Below, one piece after another: positions 25,521 through 35,637 of a DNA stretch of 64,000 nucleotides (position 1 is its first letter; each line of letters starts with the position of its first letter). Where the stretch lies: positions 1-64,000 of the forward strand of contig DYHH01000006.1 of the NCBI GenBank assembly GCA_020724265.1. Direction: 5' to 3'. Source of the DNA: Melioribacter roseus. Lineage in GTDB: Bacteria > Bacteroidota > Ignavibacteria > Ignavibacteriales > Melioribacteraceae. Made by a program: the position numbers and the translations under genes. The notes below the pieces were generated by a model. That model was not told where the DNA came from and did no database searches. It worked only from the letters and a program-made list of their open reading frames with translations.

Positions 25521-25790
25521 ATGTCTTTAACAAAAGAACAAAAGTTAGAACTAATTAAAAAATTTGGCAAAAGTGAAAACGACAGTGGAACAGCCGAGGT
25601 TCAGGTTGCAATTCTTACCCAAAGAATTAATGAACTTACAGATCACTTCGGAAAACATTCTAAAGACCATTCATCAAGAAGAGGTTTGATGAAAATGGTT
25701 GGTAAAAGAAGAAGATTACTCGATTATCTTGCCAAAAAAGATATTAACAGATATAGAGCAGTCATTAAAGAACTCAATATCAGAAAATAA
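25521..25790 (+). CDS. rpsO: 30S ribosomal protein S15
   Basis: This 89-residue protein binds the central domain of 16S rRNA and the subunit bridge to 23S. The family hallmark is visible: [43 protein letters not shown] and the end [20 protein letters not shown] ribosome binding site precedes the ATG. In many bacteria S15 represses its own mRNA; the 75-base leader could do this, but I see no defined pseudoknot. Confidence 0.98.
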   Translation: MSLTKEQKLELIKKFGKSENDSGTAEVQVAILTQRINELTDHFGKHSKDHSSRRGLMKMVGKRRRLLDYLAKKDINRYRAVIKELNIRK

Positions 25791-25798
25791 GGATTATA

Positions 25799-27901
25799 AT
25801 GGATATTATACGTAAAGAAGTTGAAATTGGGGGGAAGAAACTTATCCTCGAAACCGGTAGATTGGCAAAACAAGCTGACGGCGCTGTAATGGTGCGTTAC
25901 GGTGATACTATGGTATTGGTAACTGCAGTTGCATCAAGTGAAGCTAAAGAAGACATTGATTTTTTCCCTCTTTCGGTTGAATATAGAGAAAAAGCTTTCG
26001 CAGCCGGTAAATTTCCCGGTGGTTTCTTTAAAAGAGAAGGTAGACCTACCGAAAAAGAAGTCTTAAGTTCAAGATTAATTGATAGACCTATCAGACCTCT
26101 TTTCCCGAAAGAATTTAAAAATGAAACACAAATTATAGCAAGTGTTTATTCTTTTGACGGAGAAAATGATTCCGATGTTTTAGCCGCCGTAGGTGCTTCT
26201 GCCGCGCTTCATATATCTAGAATTCCCTTTCTTGAACCTATTGGAGAGGTAAGGGTTGGGCGTATTGACGGTGAATTAATTGTTAACCCGACAATGAAGC
26301 AAGTTGAAGCTAGCGATATCGAACTTACTGTTGCCGGCACTGAAGATTCAATTATGATGGTGGAAGGTGAAGCAAAAGAAATCTCTGAAGAAGATTTTCT
26401 AAAAGCACTGAGATTTGCTCATGAAGAAATCAAAAAAATAGTTCAAGTTCAGAATGAACTAAGAAATGCTTGCGGAATAGAAAAAATGACCGTTGTTGAA
26501 AAATTATACACCGAAGGTTTGGAACAAGATGTAAAAGAACTTGCTTATGATAAATATTCTGAAATTGTAAGTATGTCTCTTGCAAAGGAAGAGAGATCTA
26601 CTAAAAATAAAGAGTTGAACGAATCGGTTCTCCAAGCTCTAGCAGAAAAATATCCCGAACATGAAAAAGATATCAAGCAGATATTACACGACATCGAGAA
26701 AGAGTTGATGCGCAAACGTATTCTTGAAAATCAACCTCGTCTTGATGGAAGAAGTTTAACCGAAATCCGACAAATTTGGATCGATCTCGGATTACTTCCG
26801 CGTACTCACGGATCTGCATTGTTTACTCGCGGCGAAACCCAAAGTTTGATGACATTAACCCTGGGTACCAAAGGTGATGAACAAATTATCGACGGGTTAC
26901 AAGAAGAATACAAAAAAAGATTTTTACTTCATTACAATTTCCCACCGTTTTGTGTGGGCGAAGTCGGACGCTTTGGTGGTGTAGGAAGACGTGAAATTGG
27001 TCATGGAAACCTCGCAGAACGTGCACTCAAATTTATTATTCCTAACGAAGAGGTTTTCCCATATATAATTCGTCTTAATTCGGATATTCTCGAATCAAAC
27101 GGTTCGTCTTCAATGGCTACTGTTTGTTCAGGTACTTTGGCTATGATGGACGGCGGAGTTCCGATTAAAACTATGATTGCGGGTATCGCTATGGGTTTAG
27201 TAAAAGAAGGCGAAAAGTATTCTGTGCTTTCGGATATTTTAGGTAATGAAGATCATTTAGGCGATATGGACTTCAAAGTTGCCGGTTCGAATATAGGTAT
27301 TACCGCTATTCAAATGGATATTAAAATTCAGGGTATATCTTTTGAAATTATGGAAAAAGCTCTTCATCAAGCTAAAGATGGCAGATTGCATATACTTGAT
27401 AAGATGAAGGAAGTAATTTCAGAACCGCGAGCCGGAATTTCTCAATTTGCTCCAACTTTATTGTTTACTAAAATTAAACCTGAAAAAATAGGTTCTGTAA
27501 TTGGACCCGGTGGAAAAGTTATTCAAGCGATACAAAGAGAATATTCAGTTGATATTGCAATTGATGAAGACGGAACTGTTAATATTGCAGGTCAAGATAA
27601 ACAAAAAGCTGAAGAGGCAAGAGAATATATTAAGAAGTTGACTCAAGAACCTGAAATAGGTAAAGTGTATGATGCTAAGGTGATCAAAATACAAGATTAC
27701 GGTGCATTTGTTGAATTTTTGCCTAATATTCAAGGATTATTACACATTTCTCAACTAGATACTAAACGCGTTGACAAAGTTGACTCGGTTATCAAAGAAG
27801 GCGAATTGATCAAAGTTAAGTTGATAAAAGTAGAAAACGGAAAATTCAGTTTATCGCGTAAAGCTTTGTTGACTGAAAAGAACGAAGAAGAGTCTAAATA
27901 A
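25799..27901 (+). CDS. pnp: Polyribonucleotide nucleotidyltransferase (PNPase)
   Basis: This 700-residue 3'-5' phosphorolytic exoribonuclease is of normal length. In order come the first RNase PH core (MVRYGDTMVLVTAV, FPGGFFKREGRPTEKEVL), the all-alpha linker, the second catalytic core (LPRTHGSALFTRGETQSL), a KH domain (IGSVIGPGGKVIQAIQ) and a C-terminal S1 domain (YDAKVIKIQDYGAFVEFLP). It follows rpsO by eight bases and ends the operon, with a strong terminator after it. Confidence 0.98.
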   Translation: MDIIRKEVEIGGKKLILETGRLAKQADGAVMVRYGDTMVLVTAVASSEAKEDIDFFPLSVEYREKAFAAGKFPGGFFKREGRPTEKEVLSSRLIDRPIRPLFPKEFKNETQIIASVYSFDGENDSDVLAAVGASAALHISRIPFLEPIGEVRVGRIDGELIVNPTMKQVEASDIELTVAGTEDSIMMVEGEAKEISEEDFLKALRFAHEEIKKIVQVQNELRNACGIEKMTVVEKLYTEGLEQDVKELAYDKYSEIVSMSLAKEERSTKNKELNESVLQALAEKYPEHEKDIKQILHDIEKELMRKRILENQPRLDGRSLTEIRQIWIDLGLLPRTHGSALFTRGETQSLMTLTLGTKGDEQIIDGLQEEYKKRFLLHYNFPPFCVGEVGRFGGVGRREIGHGNLAERALKFIIPNEEVFPYIIRLNSDILESNGSSSMATVCSGTLAMMDGGVPIKTMIAGIAMGLVKEGEKYSVLSDILGNEDHLGDMDFKVAGSNIGITAIQMDIKIQGISFEIMEKALHQAKDGRLHILDKMKEVISEPRAGISQFAPTLLFTKIKPEKIGSVIGPGGKVIQAIQREYSVDIAIDEDGTVNIAGQDKQKAEEAREYIKKLTQEPEIGKVYDAKVIKIQDYGAFVEFLPNIQGLLHISQLDTKRVDKVDSVIKEGELIKVKLIKVENGKFSLSRKALLTEKNEEESK

Positions 27902-27909
27902 GCAAGTAA

Positions 27910-27942
27910 ATGCTGAATCATGTATTCAGCATTTTTTGTTTT
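27910..27942 (+). terminator. Intrinsic terminator of the rimP-pnp operon
   Basis: ATGCTGAAT (27910-27918) pairs perfectly with ATTCAGCAT (27924-27932) around a five-base loop and is followed by a long T-run (TTTTTTGTTTT). It lies nine bases after the pnp stop. Confidence 0.92.
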
Positions 27943-27963
27943 AATTATACGTAAATTGAAAAG

Positions 27964-29037
27964 ATGCAAATAGGTCAACTTGATTTATCCAAAAGATTGC
28001 TCCTTGCTCCGATGGCTGACGTAACGGACTACTCCTTCCGTGAAATCGCAAAAAAATTTGGAGCCGGTTTAACCTTCACTCAGATGGTTAGCGCTAAAGG
28101 AGTGCTTGAAAATGATTTTGAGACACTTCGATACCTTGCATTCAACAAAAATGAAAAACCCATCGGTGTGCAACTTCTTGGTAGTGATCCGGAACTAATC
28201 GGATCTGCTGTAAAAGAAATTGCTAAATACAATCCTGATGTAATAGATATAAATTGCGGCTGCCCCGTTGAAAATGTTACTAAACATAAAATGGGTGCAT
28301 GTTTATTAGATTCTCCGCAGCTAATCGGTAAAATTATTTCAAGTATGAAAAAAGCAGCAGGAGAAATTCATATCTCGGCTAAACTGAGATTAGGGGGAAG
28401 TGATAAATCAATTAATATTTTTGAAAATGCTAAAGCTGCCGAAGATAACGGTGCATCGTTCATTATTGTTCATGCAAGAACAAAAAAAGATAAGTACGAT
28501 ACGGATGCAGACTGGGAATGGCTGGCAAAAGTAAAAAGTAAAATTAAAATACCGGTTGTCGGTAATGGCTCGGTTTTCACTCCGGAAGACGTGGTTAAAA
28601 TGAAAGAACAAACCGGTGTAGATTCTGTGATGATTGCAAGAGGAGCACTTGGCAATCCTTTTATTTTTTCAAGATACAATTCTATATCAGATAACAACTT
28701 TGATCCGGGACCACCCGGTATTGACCTTATCACAGAAACAGCTATTGAACATTGTAATAAATTGATCAGAGAATACGGTGAATTCAGGGCCTTAAACTTC
28801 ATGAAAAAAAACGTTATTTGGTATTATAGAGATTTTAATGGAATTACAAAGCTTGTTGAAAAATTAATGGCATGTAATTCTGCAAACGGTATAATTGACA
28901 TTATTAATGAACACAACGATAAAATTAAGTTACAAAATTATCCCGATGAGGATCTAAAAATTATTCAACAAAAATTTAAAATGAAGGTGCTCTTTTGGCT
29001 TGTGCAAGAGCCGGTTTTTTCAGAGTCCTTCGGCTGA
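27964..29037 (+). CDS. tRNA-dihydrouridine synthase
   Basis: This 357-residue FMN enzyme reduces uridine to dihydrouridine in the tRNA D loop. Visible motifs are LLLAPMADVTDYSFRE at the start, the catalytic cysteine region INCGCPVENVTKHKMGA, IIVHARTKK, and the FMN-phosphate loops VVGNGSV and VMIARGALGNPFIF. It is DusB-like, but the exact uridine position it modifies is unclear. The last residues (after KMKVLFW) are encoded within a bulged hairpin plus T6, so the terminal extension may be recent. Confidence 0.92.
   Translation: MQIGQLDLSKRLLLAPMADVTDYSFREIAKKFGAGLTFTQMVSAKGVLENDFETLRYLAFNKNEKPIGVQLLGSDPELIGSAVKEIAKYNPDVIDINCGCPVENVTKHKMGACLLDSPQLIGKIISSMKKAAGEIHISAKLRLGGSDKSINIFENAKAAEDNGASFIIVHARTKKDKYDTDADWEWLAKVKSKIKIPVVGNGSVFTPEDVVKMKEQTGVDSVMIARGALGNPFIFSRYNSISDNNFDPGPPGIDLITETAIEHCNKLIREYGEFRALNFMKKNVIWYYRDFNGITKLVEKLMACNSANGIIDIINEHNDKIKLQNYPDEDLKIIQQKFKMKVLFWLVQEPVFSESFG
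28997..29020 (+). terminator. Weak terminator-like hairpin inside the 3' end of dus
   Basis: GGCTTG pairs with CAAGAGCC with a two-base bulge around a TG loop, and is followed by GGTTTTTT. It overlaps the last dus codons, 34 bases before the RNase G start. Bulged and short, so uncertain. Confidence 0.3.
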
Positions 29038-29053
29038 GGTTTAATAAAAATAA

Positions 29054-30613
29054 ATGAGAAAAGAAATTATAATTAACTCCTCTTCTTCTCAAACAAGAGT
29101 TGCTATTACCGAAGACGGTAATTTAGTTGACTTTTTTGTTGAGAACCCGGAAAAGCAGAGGATGGTCGGCAATATTTACCTTGGTAAAATTGCAAGAGTA
29201 CTTCCGGGAATACGAGCTGCCTTTATTGATATCGGACTAAAGCATGATGCTTTTCTTCATTTTTCAGATATTGGAGACAGACTCGAAGCGCTTCAATCTG
29301 TTTTGGATGATGAAGATGATAAAGAAATCGATGATGAAGATGATGATGAATCTCCGCATCAAAAACCGCAAAACAAGCCTGAGCAGTCAACCCATAAGCT
29401 TCATAAAGGGCAAGATATTCTTATTCAAATTATAAAGGAACCTGTTAAGGATAAAGGGGTGAGAGTTTCTTCATCACTAAGTTTGCCGGGACGTTTTTGT
29501 GTATTACTTCCGTTTGATACTAAAATCGGAGTTTCAAAAAAAATAAGTGATTACAAAGAAAGGAAACGGCTTAGAAGAATCGCTCGAGAAATTCTTCCCG
29601 ATAATTGCGGACTGATAATCAGAACTGCCGCAAAAGATCAATCGGAAAAACATCTTGCAAGTGATCTGAAGTATTTAGTAAAAACCTGGAAAACAATTGA
29701 AGATGAAGCAAAGAGCAGTAAACCTCCTAAAATGCTTTACAATGATGTCTCTACTACAAGAAGCGTAATACGGGATCTGTTTACCGAAGATGTTAATAGG
29801 GTTTTCATTGACTCAAAGAAAATATTTAAAGAGATAAGAGATTATGTTCAGTTTATTCAGCCCGAACTTGTTGAAAAAGTTGTTTACTATAAAGAATCGC
29901 AACCAATATTTGAAGTATTTAAAATAGAAGAGCAAATAAAACAGTTGCTCGGAAGAAAAGTTCAGCTTCCAAGCGGCGGTCATATTGTTATTGAACATAC
30001 CGAAGCGATGATTGTTATTGACGTTAACTCGGGAAGGTATGCGGCTAAAAAAGAACAGGAATTAAATTCACTTAAAACAGATCTTGAAGCTGCCCGCGAA
30101 ATTGTTAGACAGCTTAGACTTAGAGATATTGGCGGACTTATAGTTGTGGATTTTATTGATCTTGAAGATGATAAAAATCGAAAAAAAATATACGATGAAC
30201 TTAGAAAGGAATTCAAAAAAGATCGCGCAAGAATTGCTATGCTTCCGATGACGGATTTCGGATTGATGCAAATTACACGTCAAAGAGTCCGTGAAAATAT
30301 TATGCAGTCGGTTAACGAAGTTTGTCCTTATTGTCTTGGTACAGGGTTGTTGACGAAGAAATCTCACATGATTCATGAAATTGAAGATTGGATTAAGAAA
30401 TACAAAAATAGCGGTAAAGAGAAAAAACTGATCTTAAAAGTTCATCCTTCACTTGGCGTAAAACTAAAAGAAGGATTATTCTCAACTCTATTTAAGCTGC
30501 AGTCTAAATATTTTATAAAATTAAAGCTTGTCGAGGATAATAAAATGAGTCCTCAGGAATATCAGTTTATTTCTGCCTTATCAGAAAAAGAAATTACCGA
30601 GAATGTAAAATAA
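29054..30613 (+). CDS. rng: Ribonuclease G/E
   Basis: This 519-residue endoribonuclease cuts single-stranded AU-rich RNA during rRNA maturation and mRNA decay. An N-terminal S1 domain (GNIYLGKIARVLPGIRAAFIDIG) is interrupted at about 78-117 by an acidic low-complexity loop. The catalytic metal-binding aspartates are Asp323 in VIDVNSGR and Asp366 in VVDFIDLED. A CPYCLGTG motif matches the zinc-link cysteines of RNase E. There is no long C-terminal scaffold, so the RNase G type is the best name. Length is normal for RNase G of this phylum apart from the acidic loop. Confidence 0.95.
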   Translation: MRKEIIINSSSSQTRVAITEDGNLVDFFVENPEKQRMVGNIYLGKIARVLPGIRAAFIDIGLKHDAFLHFSDIGDRLEALQSVLDDEDDKEIDDEDDDESPHQKPQNKPEQSTHKLHKGQDILIQIIKEPVKDKGVRVSSSLSLPGRFCVLLPFDTKIGVSKKISDYKERKRLRRIAREILPDNCGLIIRTAAKDQSEKHLASDLKYLVKTWKTIEDEAKSSKPPKMLYNDVSTTRSVIRDLFTEDVNRVFIDSKKIFKEIRDYVQFIQPELVEKVVYYKESQPIFEVFKIEEQIKQLLGRKVQLPSGGHIVIEHTEAMIVIDVNSGRYAAKKEQELNSLKTDLEAAREIVRQLRLRDIGGLIVVDFIDLEDDKNRKKIYDELRKEFKKDRARIAMLPMTDFGLMQITRQRVRENIMQSVNEVCPYCLGTGLLTKKSHMIHEIEDWIKKYKNSGKEKKLILKVHPSLGVKLKEGLFSTLFKLQSKYFIKLKLVEDNKMSPQEYQFISALSEKEITENVK

Positions 30614-30628
30614 AAAAAGGAAAACAAG

Positions 30629-31273
30629 ATGAAATTTTTTATCGATACTGCTAACATCAATGAGATTAGAGAAGCTGCAAGTTTAGGTATTTTAGACGGT
30701 GTTACTACTAATCCTTCTCTTGTTGCAAAAGAGGGAAGAAACTTTATTGAACTTCTTGAAGAGATTGTTAAGATTGTTGATGGTCCAATTAGTGCGGAAG
30801 TTGTTTCGACAGATTATGACGGTATTATTAAAGAAGCAAACGAGCTTTCAAAAATTCATAAGAATATTGTTATAAAAGTACCTTTGATTAGAGAAGGATT
30901 AAAAGCAGTAAAAACTCTTTCCGAAGATGGAATTAAAACAAATGTTACTTTGTGTTTCTCACCTTCACAAGCTTTGTTGGCTGCAAAGGCGGGTGCAACT
31001 TATATTAGTCCCTTTGTAGGAAGACTTGATGATATAAGCCATGAAGGAATGGATCTCATTTATGATATTATTCAGATTTATGAAAATTACGGTTACCCTA
31101 CGCAAGTTTTGGTTGCAAGTATTCGTCATCCTTTACATTTAGTAGAAGCTGCAAGAATGGGAGCGCATGTGGCAACTATGCCTTTTGCCGTAATTGATAA
31201 ATTATTTAATCATCCTTTAACGGATTTAGGTTTGGAAAAATTCTTAAGTGATTGGAAAAAACTTAATCAATAG
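30629..31273 (+). CDS. Transaldolase, small FSA/TalC type
   Basis: This 214-residue enzyme belongs to the short transaldolase/fructose-6-phosphate aldolase group. Family signs are [21 protein letters not shown], the Schiff-base Lys83 in [37 protein letters not shown] and ASIRHPLHL. It transfers dihydroxyacetone units in the non-oxidative pentose phosphate pathway, or acts as an F6P aldolase. The two activities cannot be told apart safely from the sequence. An AAGGAAAAC site precedes the ATG, 16 bases after the RNase G stop. Confidence 0.93.
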   Translation: MKFFIDTANINEIREAASLGILDGVTTNPSLVAKEGRNFIELLEEIVKIVDGPISAEVVSTDYDGIIKEANELSKIHKNIVIKVPLIREGLKAVKTLSEDGIKTNVTLCFSPSQALLAAKAGATYISPFVGRLDDISHEGMDLIYDIIQIYENYGYPTQVLVASIRHPLHLVEAARMGAHVATMPFAVIDKLFNHPLTDLGLEKFLSDWKKLNQ

Positions 31274-31311
31274 ATCACGAAAATCAAATTTTGTCAATCA
31301 TGGGTATTGAT

Positions 31312-32397
31312 ATGAAAAAAACAAAGTTTTATGAAGTACACAAAAAATTCGGAGCAAAAATAGTTGACTTTGCCGGTTATCAAATGCCGGTTCAGTATTC
31401 GTCGATTATCGATGAACACAAAACTGTAAGAACTACTGTCGGTGTTTTTGATGTTTCGCATATGGGAGAAGTATTTGTCAGAGGCAAAGAAGCATTACAG
31501 TTTGTTCAACATATTACTACCAACGATGCCGGTAAATTAGTTGACGGTAGAGTTCAATATTCAGCAATGTGTTATGAAGACGGTGGAATTGTTGATGATC
31601 TTTTAGTTTATAAAATATCCGATGAAGAATATTTACTCGTTGTTAATGCGTCCAACAAGGATAAAGATTTTCAGTGGATGAAAAAAAATAATAAGTTCGA
31701 TGTTGAATTGTTTGATGAAAGCGACGAGTATTCCCTGCTTGCGGTTCAAGGTCCACAAGCAATGAAAGTTATTCAAAAAATCACTTCCGAACCAATTGAG
31801 AATCTTGAATATTATCACTTTCTTAAAACTAAAGTAGCAGATGTGGAAATGATACTTTCAAGAACCGGCTATACGGGTGAATTAGGCTACGAGCTTTATT
31901 TCAAAGGTGATGAATCCATTGCGGAAAAAGTTTGGAATACCGTTTTTGAAGCCGGCGAAGAATTCGATATTAAACCAACCGGTTTAGGTGCTCGTGATTC
32001 GCTTCGTTTAGAAATGGGATATTGTCTTTACGGAAACGATATCGATCAATCAACAAATCCGCTTGAGGCAGGTTTGGGTTGGATCACAAAGTTAAAAAAA
32101 GGTGAATTTATTGGTCGTGATGCTCTGCTTAAAGTGAAAGAAGAAGGAATAAAAAGAAAACTCGTTCCTATTACCACTGATGAGAAGGCTTTCCCACGAC
32201 ACGGTTATGAAATAACATTAAACGGAAATAAAATTGGCAATGTAACAAGCGGTACGGTAAGCCCGATTTTAAATAAACCGATTGCTCTTGGTTATGTTCA
32301 AAAGGATTATGCTTTAGAAGGTAATACAGTTAATTTTATGATAAGGGAAAAAGAAATACCGGCTGTAATTGTTAAACTACCATTTGTGGTGAAATAA
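31312..32397 (+). CDS. gcvT: Glycine cleavage system T protein (aminomethyltransferase)
   Basis: This protein of about 361 residues transfers the aminomethyl carbon to tetrahydrofolate and releases ammonia. Family motifs are FYEVHKKFGAKIVDFAGYQMPVQY at the start, VGVFDVSHMGE, RTGYTGELGYELY, GLGARDSLRLEMGYCLYG and the C-terminal IALGYV. I chose the ATG at 31312 because GcvT proteins begin MKKT-x-FYE; in-frame ATG 31300 and TTG 31291 are possible. No gcvH or gcvP is adjacent, so the rest of the system is elsewhere. Confidence 0.93.
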   Translation: MKKTKFYEVHKKFGAKIVDFAGYQMPVQYSSIIDEHKTVRTTVGVFDVSHMGEVFVRGKEALQFVQHITTNDAGKLVDGRVQYSAMCYEDGGIVDDLLVYKISDEEYLLVVNASNKDKDFQWMKKNNKFDVELFDESDEYSLLAVQGPQAMKVIQKITSEPIENLEYYHFLKTKVADVEMILSRTGYTGELGYELYFKGDESIAEKVWNTVFEAGEEFDIKPTGLGARDSLRLEMGYCLYGNDIDQSTNPLEAGLGWITKLKKGEFIGRDALLKVKEEGIKRKLVPITTDEKAFPRHGYEITLNGNKIGNVTSGTVSPILNKPIALGYVQKDYALEGNTVNFMIREKEIPAVIVKLPFVVK

Positions 32398-32399
32398 GT

Positions 32400-33137
32400 A
32401 TGAAAATTAATGTCTTGATTTCCCCGCTGAATGCGGAGGAAATGTACTTTGCAGGTAAAAATACCGTTGTAATCGATGTACTTCGTGCAACTACCGTTAT
32501 TTCTGCCGCTCTTGATAACGGAGCTAAAGAAATAATTCCGGTTGGAACGATTGAATTTGCTATGAAGATCTCCGGCGACGCTTTTGGCGGTCATAGACTT
32601 CTTGGCGGTGAAAGAAATACAAAAAAAATCGATGGCTTTAATCTCGGTAATTCACCCTTAGAATATGTTAAAGATGTTGTTGATGGTAAATCAATAATAC
32701 TTTATACAACTAATGGTTCTAAGGCAATTGTTAGAGCTAAATTCTCAGAGAATTTAATTACATGTTCATTTTATAATTTGAATGCTGTTGCTGATTATAT
32801 CGTTAAGATGAATAAAGATTTTGAAATTCTTTGTGCCGGGGATAACGGTAGATTTAGTTTAGAAGATACTGTTTGTGCCGGTAAACTGATTTCGGAAATT
32901 TTAAAACTTAAAGAAGAAATTGAACTTACCGATTCTGCAAGAGCAAGTATAGCCCTTAATAAATCATTCGGAAAAAGTATTACAAAAATGTTTTCCGAAT
33001 CGGAACACGGAAGAAAATTGATTGATAATGGATTTAAGGAAGATATTTCTTTTTGTGCAAAACTTTCAAAGAGTGATATTATTCCTTCGTACAAAGATGG
33101 TGTCATTAAAAAATTTGTAAACGAGCAGCCGGCTTAA
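32400..33137 (+). CDS. 2-phosphosulfolactate phosphatase family (ComB-like)
   Basis: This 245-residue Mg-dependent phosphatase belongs to the ComB family. Typical blocks are VVIDVLRATTVISAALDNGA, GGERNTKKIDGFNLGNSP, LYTTNGSKA and CAGDNGRFSLEDTVCAG. In methanogens ComB acts in coenzyme M synthesis. Bacterial homologs such as this one have no proven coenzyme M link, and I see no ComA or ComC gene here, so the true substrate may be another phosphoester. It starts two bases after gcvT. Confidence 0.85.
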   Translation: MKINVLISPLNAEEMYFAGKNTVVIDVLRATTVISAALDNGAKEIIPVGTIEFAMKISGDAFGGHRLLGGERNTKKIDGFNLGNSPLEYVKDVVDGKSIILYTTNGSKAIVRAKFSENLITCSFYNLNAVADYIVKMNKDFEILCAGDNGRFSLEDTVCAGKLISEILKLKEEIELTDSARASIALNKSFGKSITKMFSESEHGRKLIDNGFKEDISFCAKLSKSDIIPSYKDGVIKKFVNEQPA

Positions 33138-33144
33138 AAACCAA

Positions 33145-35637
33145 ATGGCAAAACGCAAACCTAAACAGAGTAAAAAGCAAAACGGTAATAATTATTTTAT
33201 TATTTCCGTAGAGAAAAAGAAAAAACTATTTGGATTGGTTCTTTCTGTTTTAGCAATGCTGATATTTTTGAGCATTTTATCTTATTCTTCTAATGACACA
33301 ACTGTGTTATTAGGCAAAGATGATTTAAATCTCTTTAATATTCATGGCGAAAAAGCTAATAGAATAATCTCAATTAATAATTGGATTGGAATAGTAGGTG
33401 CTCATATTTCTTATTTTTTAATTCATTCTACAATCGGTTTTGCTTCCGTTATCTTCCCTGTAATAATGTTTATTTGGGGTTATACAATTCTTAGAAATGA
33501 CGAAGCCAAAACAGCACTTTATCTTTCCAACTTTTTTATTGTTATCGGATTAATCTTTTCGGCTTTCTTTGGTTTAATTCGCAATGTACCTGAATTTAAT
33601 CTGCTTCAAGAGAGCGGAGAATTCTCCGGTAAAATAGGTGATTTCTTCGGTAACTTACTCGGAAATTTATTAGGGGGTTTAGGCGGACTTATATTTTTAA
33701 TTACGGCAACAATTATTACGCTTATTATTTCTTTTGACATTAAGTTCACACCAATTTTTGAATTCTTCAAAAAATTGTGGGATGAAATATTTGAGAAGAA
33801 AGAAATACCCGAAGCTAAAGAAAGCGTACGTATCAATAAACCTTTAGATGAAGTAGAGACTGAGAGTAATTTAGAGAAAATTAAAAAGTTAAGACAAAAG
33901 CCTGATGAGATTGAAGCAGGATTTACACCGGGTAAAATCGAAATGGAAGATGTTGTTGAAACACCGGAAACAAAAATCCGCATCCTTCAAAAAGATGAAC
34001 CGGAAGGAATCATAGAAGAAGAATCAAAGGTAGAAGATCCTTATGTAGTGAAGGAAGACAAGCCCAAATCCGAAATGGAAAAATCAGAGGAGTATGATCC
34101 GGTTATTGATAAGATGGAAGAAGAGAAACTTCCCGAACAATGGGAAGAAGAAATTAACTATGACCCACCGAAATTAAATCATCTTGAAACACCAAAAGAA
34201 ACAGAGGTTCAAATATCCGAAGAAGAATTAAAGCACAATGCCGAATTACTTAAAGAGAAATTAGCTTTGTTCGATATAGCAATTGAAGATATTTCTGTTA
34301 CGCCGGGACCGGTTGTAACTTTATATGAAATTGTTCCTGCACCGGGAGTTAAAATAAGTAGAATTGTAAGTTTAGAGCATGATATTGCATTAGCGCTTGC
34401 AGCAAGAGGTATAAGAATAATTGCACCTATTCCCGGTAAAAGCGCCATCGGTGTTGAAATCCCAAATGCTCAGTCGCAAATTGTTAAAGCTCGTTCTGTA
34501 ATTGCTAAGATCAAAGAAAGCAAAGCAGAACTTCCCCTCGCATTAGGAAAAACAATTTCCGGTGATGTGTATATCACCGATTTAGCAACAATGCCGCATT
34601 TGCTTATTGCCGGCTCAACCGGATCAGGAAAGAGTGTCGGCATCAATATGATATTAACAAGTTTAATTTATGCCAAACATCCATCCGAAATAAAATTTGT
34701 TATTATCGATCCGAAAAAAATTGAACTGTCTTTTTATAAAAGACTTAACAGGCATTACTTAGCCGTTTCACCCGATATTGAAGAAGAAATTATAACCAAT
34801 CCGCAAAATGCTTTACTTGTTCTTAAAGCTGTTGAATTTGAAATGGAGAAACGATATGACAAACTTGCTAAGATAGGAGTTCGAAATATTGTTGATTACA
34901 ACGCAAGAGTAACAGACCCGAAACGCAAACCAAAAGATTCCGATTCTATGAAGCATTATAAAATGCCGTATATAATTGTTGTGATCGACGAGTTAGCAGA
35001 TCTAATGATGACATCGGGTAAAGAGGTTGAAGAACCGATAGCAAGACTTGCCCAGCTTGCAAGAGCAGTCGGTATTCATTTAATTGTTGCTACACAAAGA
35101 CCTTCGGTTAACGTAATTACGGGAGTTATTAAAGCTAACTTTAGTGCTCGTATCGCATATCAAGTTGCTACAAAAATCGATTCAAGAACAATACTTGATA
35201 TGAACGGAGCCGAACAATTGCTCGGAAGAGGTGATATGTTGTTTTTACCCGGAGGAATGCCTAAACCGATTCGTATTCAAAATGCTTTTATTACCTCGGA
35301 TGAAATTGAAGAAATAACCAAATTTATTTATGTGCAGGAAGGCTACAGTAAAAGATTTTTACTGCCTTCAATGTTTGAGAAGAAAAATAAATCCAATGCA
35401 AGTTTTATTACCGACTTAGATGATATGTTTGATGAAGCCGCTCGTTTAATTGTTAGGCATCAGCAGGGTTCCGTTTCTCTACTACAAAGAAGATTAAAAT
35501 TGGGTTATGCACGTGCGGCAAGAATTGTAGATCAACTTGAACAAGTTGGTGTTGTGGGTCCTTCCGAAGGCAGCAAAGCTCGCGAAGTTTTAGTTGAAAA
35601 TGAAGAACAATTGGAAATGATTTTAAGGTCGATATGA
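33145..35637 (+). CDS. ftsK: DNA translocase FtsK/SpoIIIE
   Basis: This 830-residue hexameric motor clears DNA from the division septum and activates XerCD at dif. Residues 25-200 hold four membrane helices. An acidic linker (about 225-365) follows. The motor has Walker A GSTGSGKS (490-497), the Walker B region IIVVIDELADLMM and LARAVGIHLIVATQRPS. The C-terminal gamma winged-helix domain (VSLLQRRLKLGYARAARIVDQLE) reads KOPS-type sequences. The length is typical. A Xer recombinase at 53669 is a likely partner. Confidence 0.97.
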   Translation: MAKRKPKQSKKQNGNNYFIISVEKKKKLFGLVLSVLAMLIFLSILSYSSNDTTVLLGKDDLNLFNIHGEKANRIISINNWIGIVGAHISYFLIHSTIGFASVIFPVIMFIWGYTILRNDEAKTALYLSNFFIVIGLIFSAFFGLIRNVPEFNLLQESGEFSGKIGDFFGNLLGNLLGGLGGLIFLITATIITLIISFDIKFTPIFEFFKKLWDEIFEKKEIPEAKESVRINKPLDEVETESNLEKIKKLRQKPDEIEAGFTPGKIEMEDVVETPETKIRILQKDEPEGIIEEESKVEDPYVVKEDKPKSEMEKSEEYDPVIDKMEEEKLPEQWEEEINYDPPKLNHLETPKETEVQISEEELKHNAELLKEKLALFDIAIEDISVTPGPVVTLYEIVPAPGVKISRIVSLEHDIALALAARGIRIIAPIPGKSAIGVEIPNAQSQIVKARSVIAKIKESKAELPLALGKTISGDVYITDLATMPHLLIAGSTGSGKSVGINMILTSLIYAKHPSEIKFVIIDPKKIELSFYKRLNRHYLAVSPDIEEEIITNPQNALLVLKAVEFEMEKRYDKLAKIGVRNIVDYNARVTDPKRKPKDSDSMKHYKMPYIIVVIDELADLMMTSGKEVEEPIARLAQLARAVGIHLIVATQRPSVNVITGVIKANFSARIAYQVATKIDSRTILDMNGAEQLLGRGDMLFLPGGMPKPIRIQNAFITSDEIEEITKFIYVQEGYSKRFLLPSMFEKKNKSNASFITDLDDMFDEAARLIVRHQQGSVSLLQRRLKLGYARAARIVDQLEQVGVVGPSEGSKAREVLVENEEQLEMILRSI

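Noticed and set aside
31291-31311. TTG (31291) or ATG (31300) as the GcvT start
   Set aside because: GcvT proteins normally begin a few residues before the FYEVH block; ATG 31312 fits that and no better ribosome binding site supports the others.
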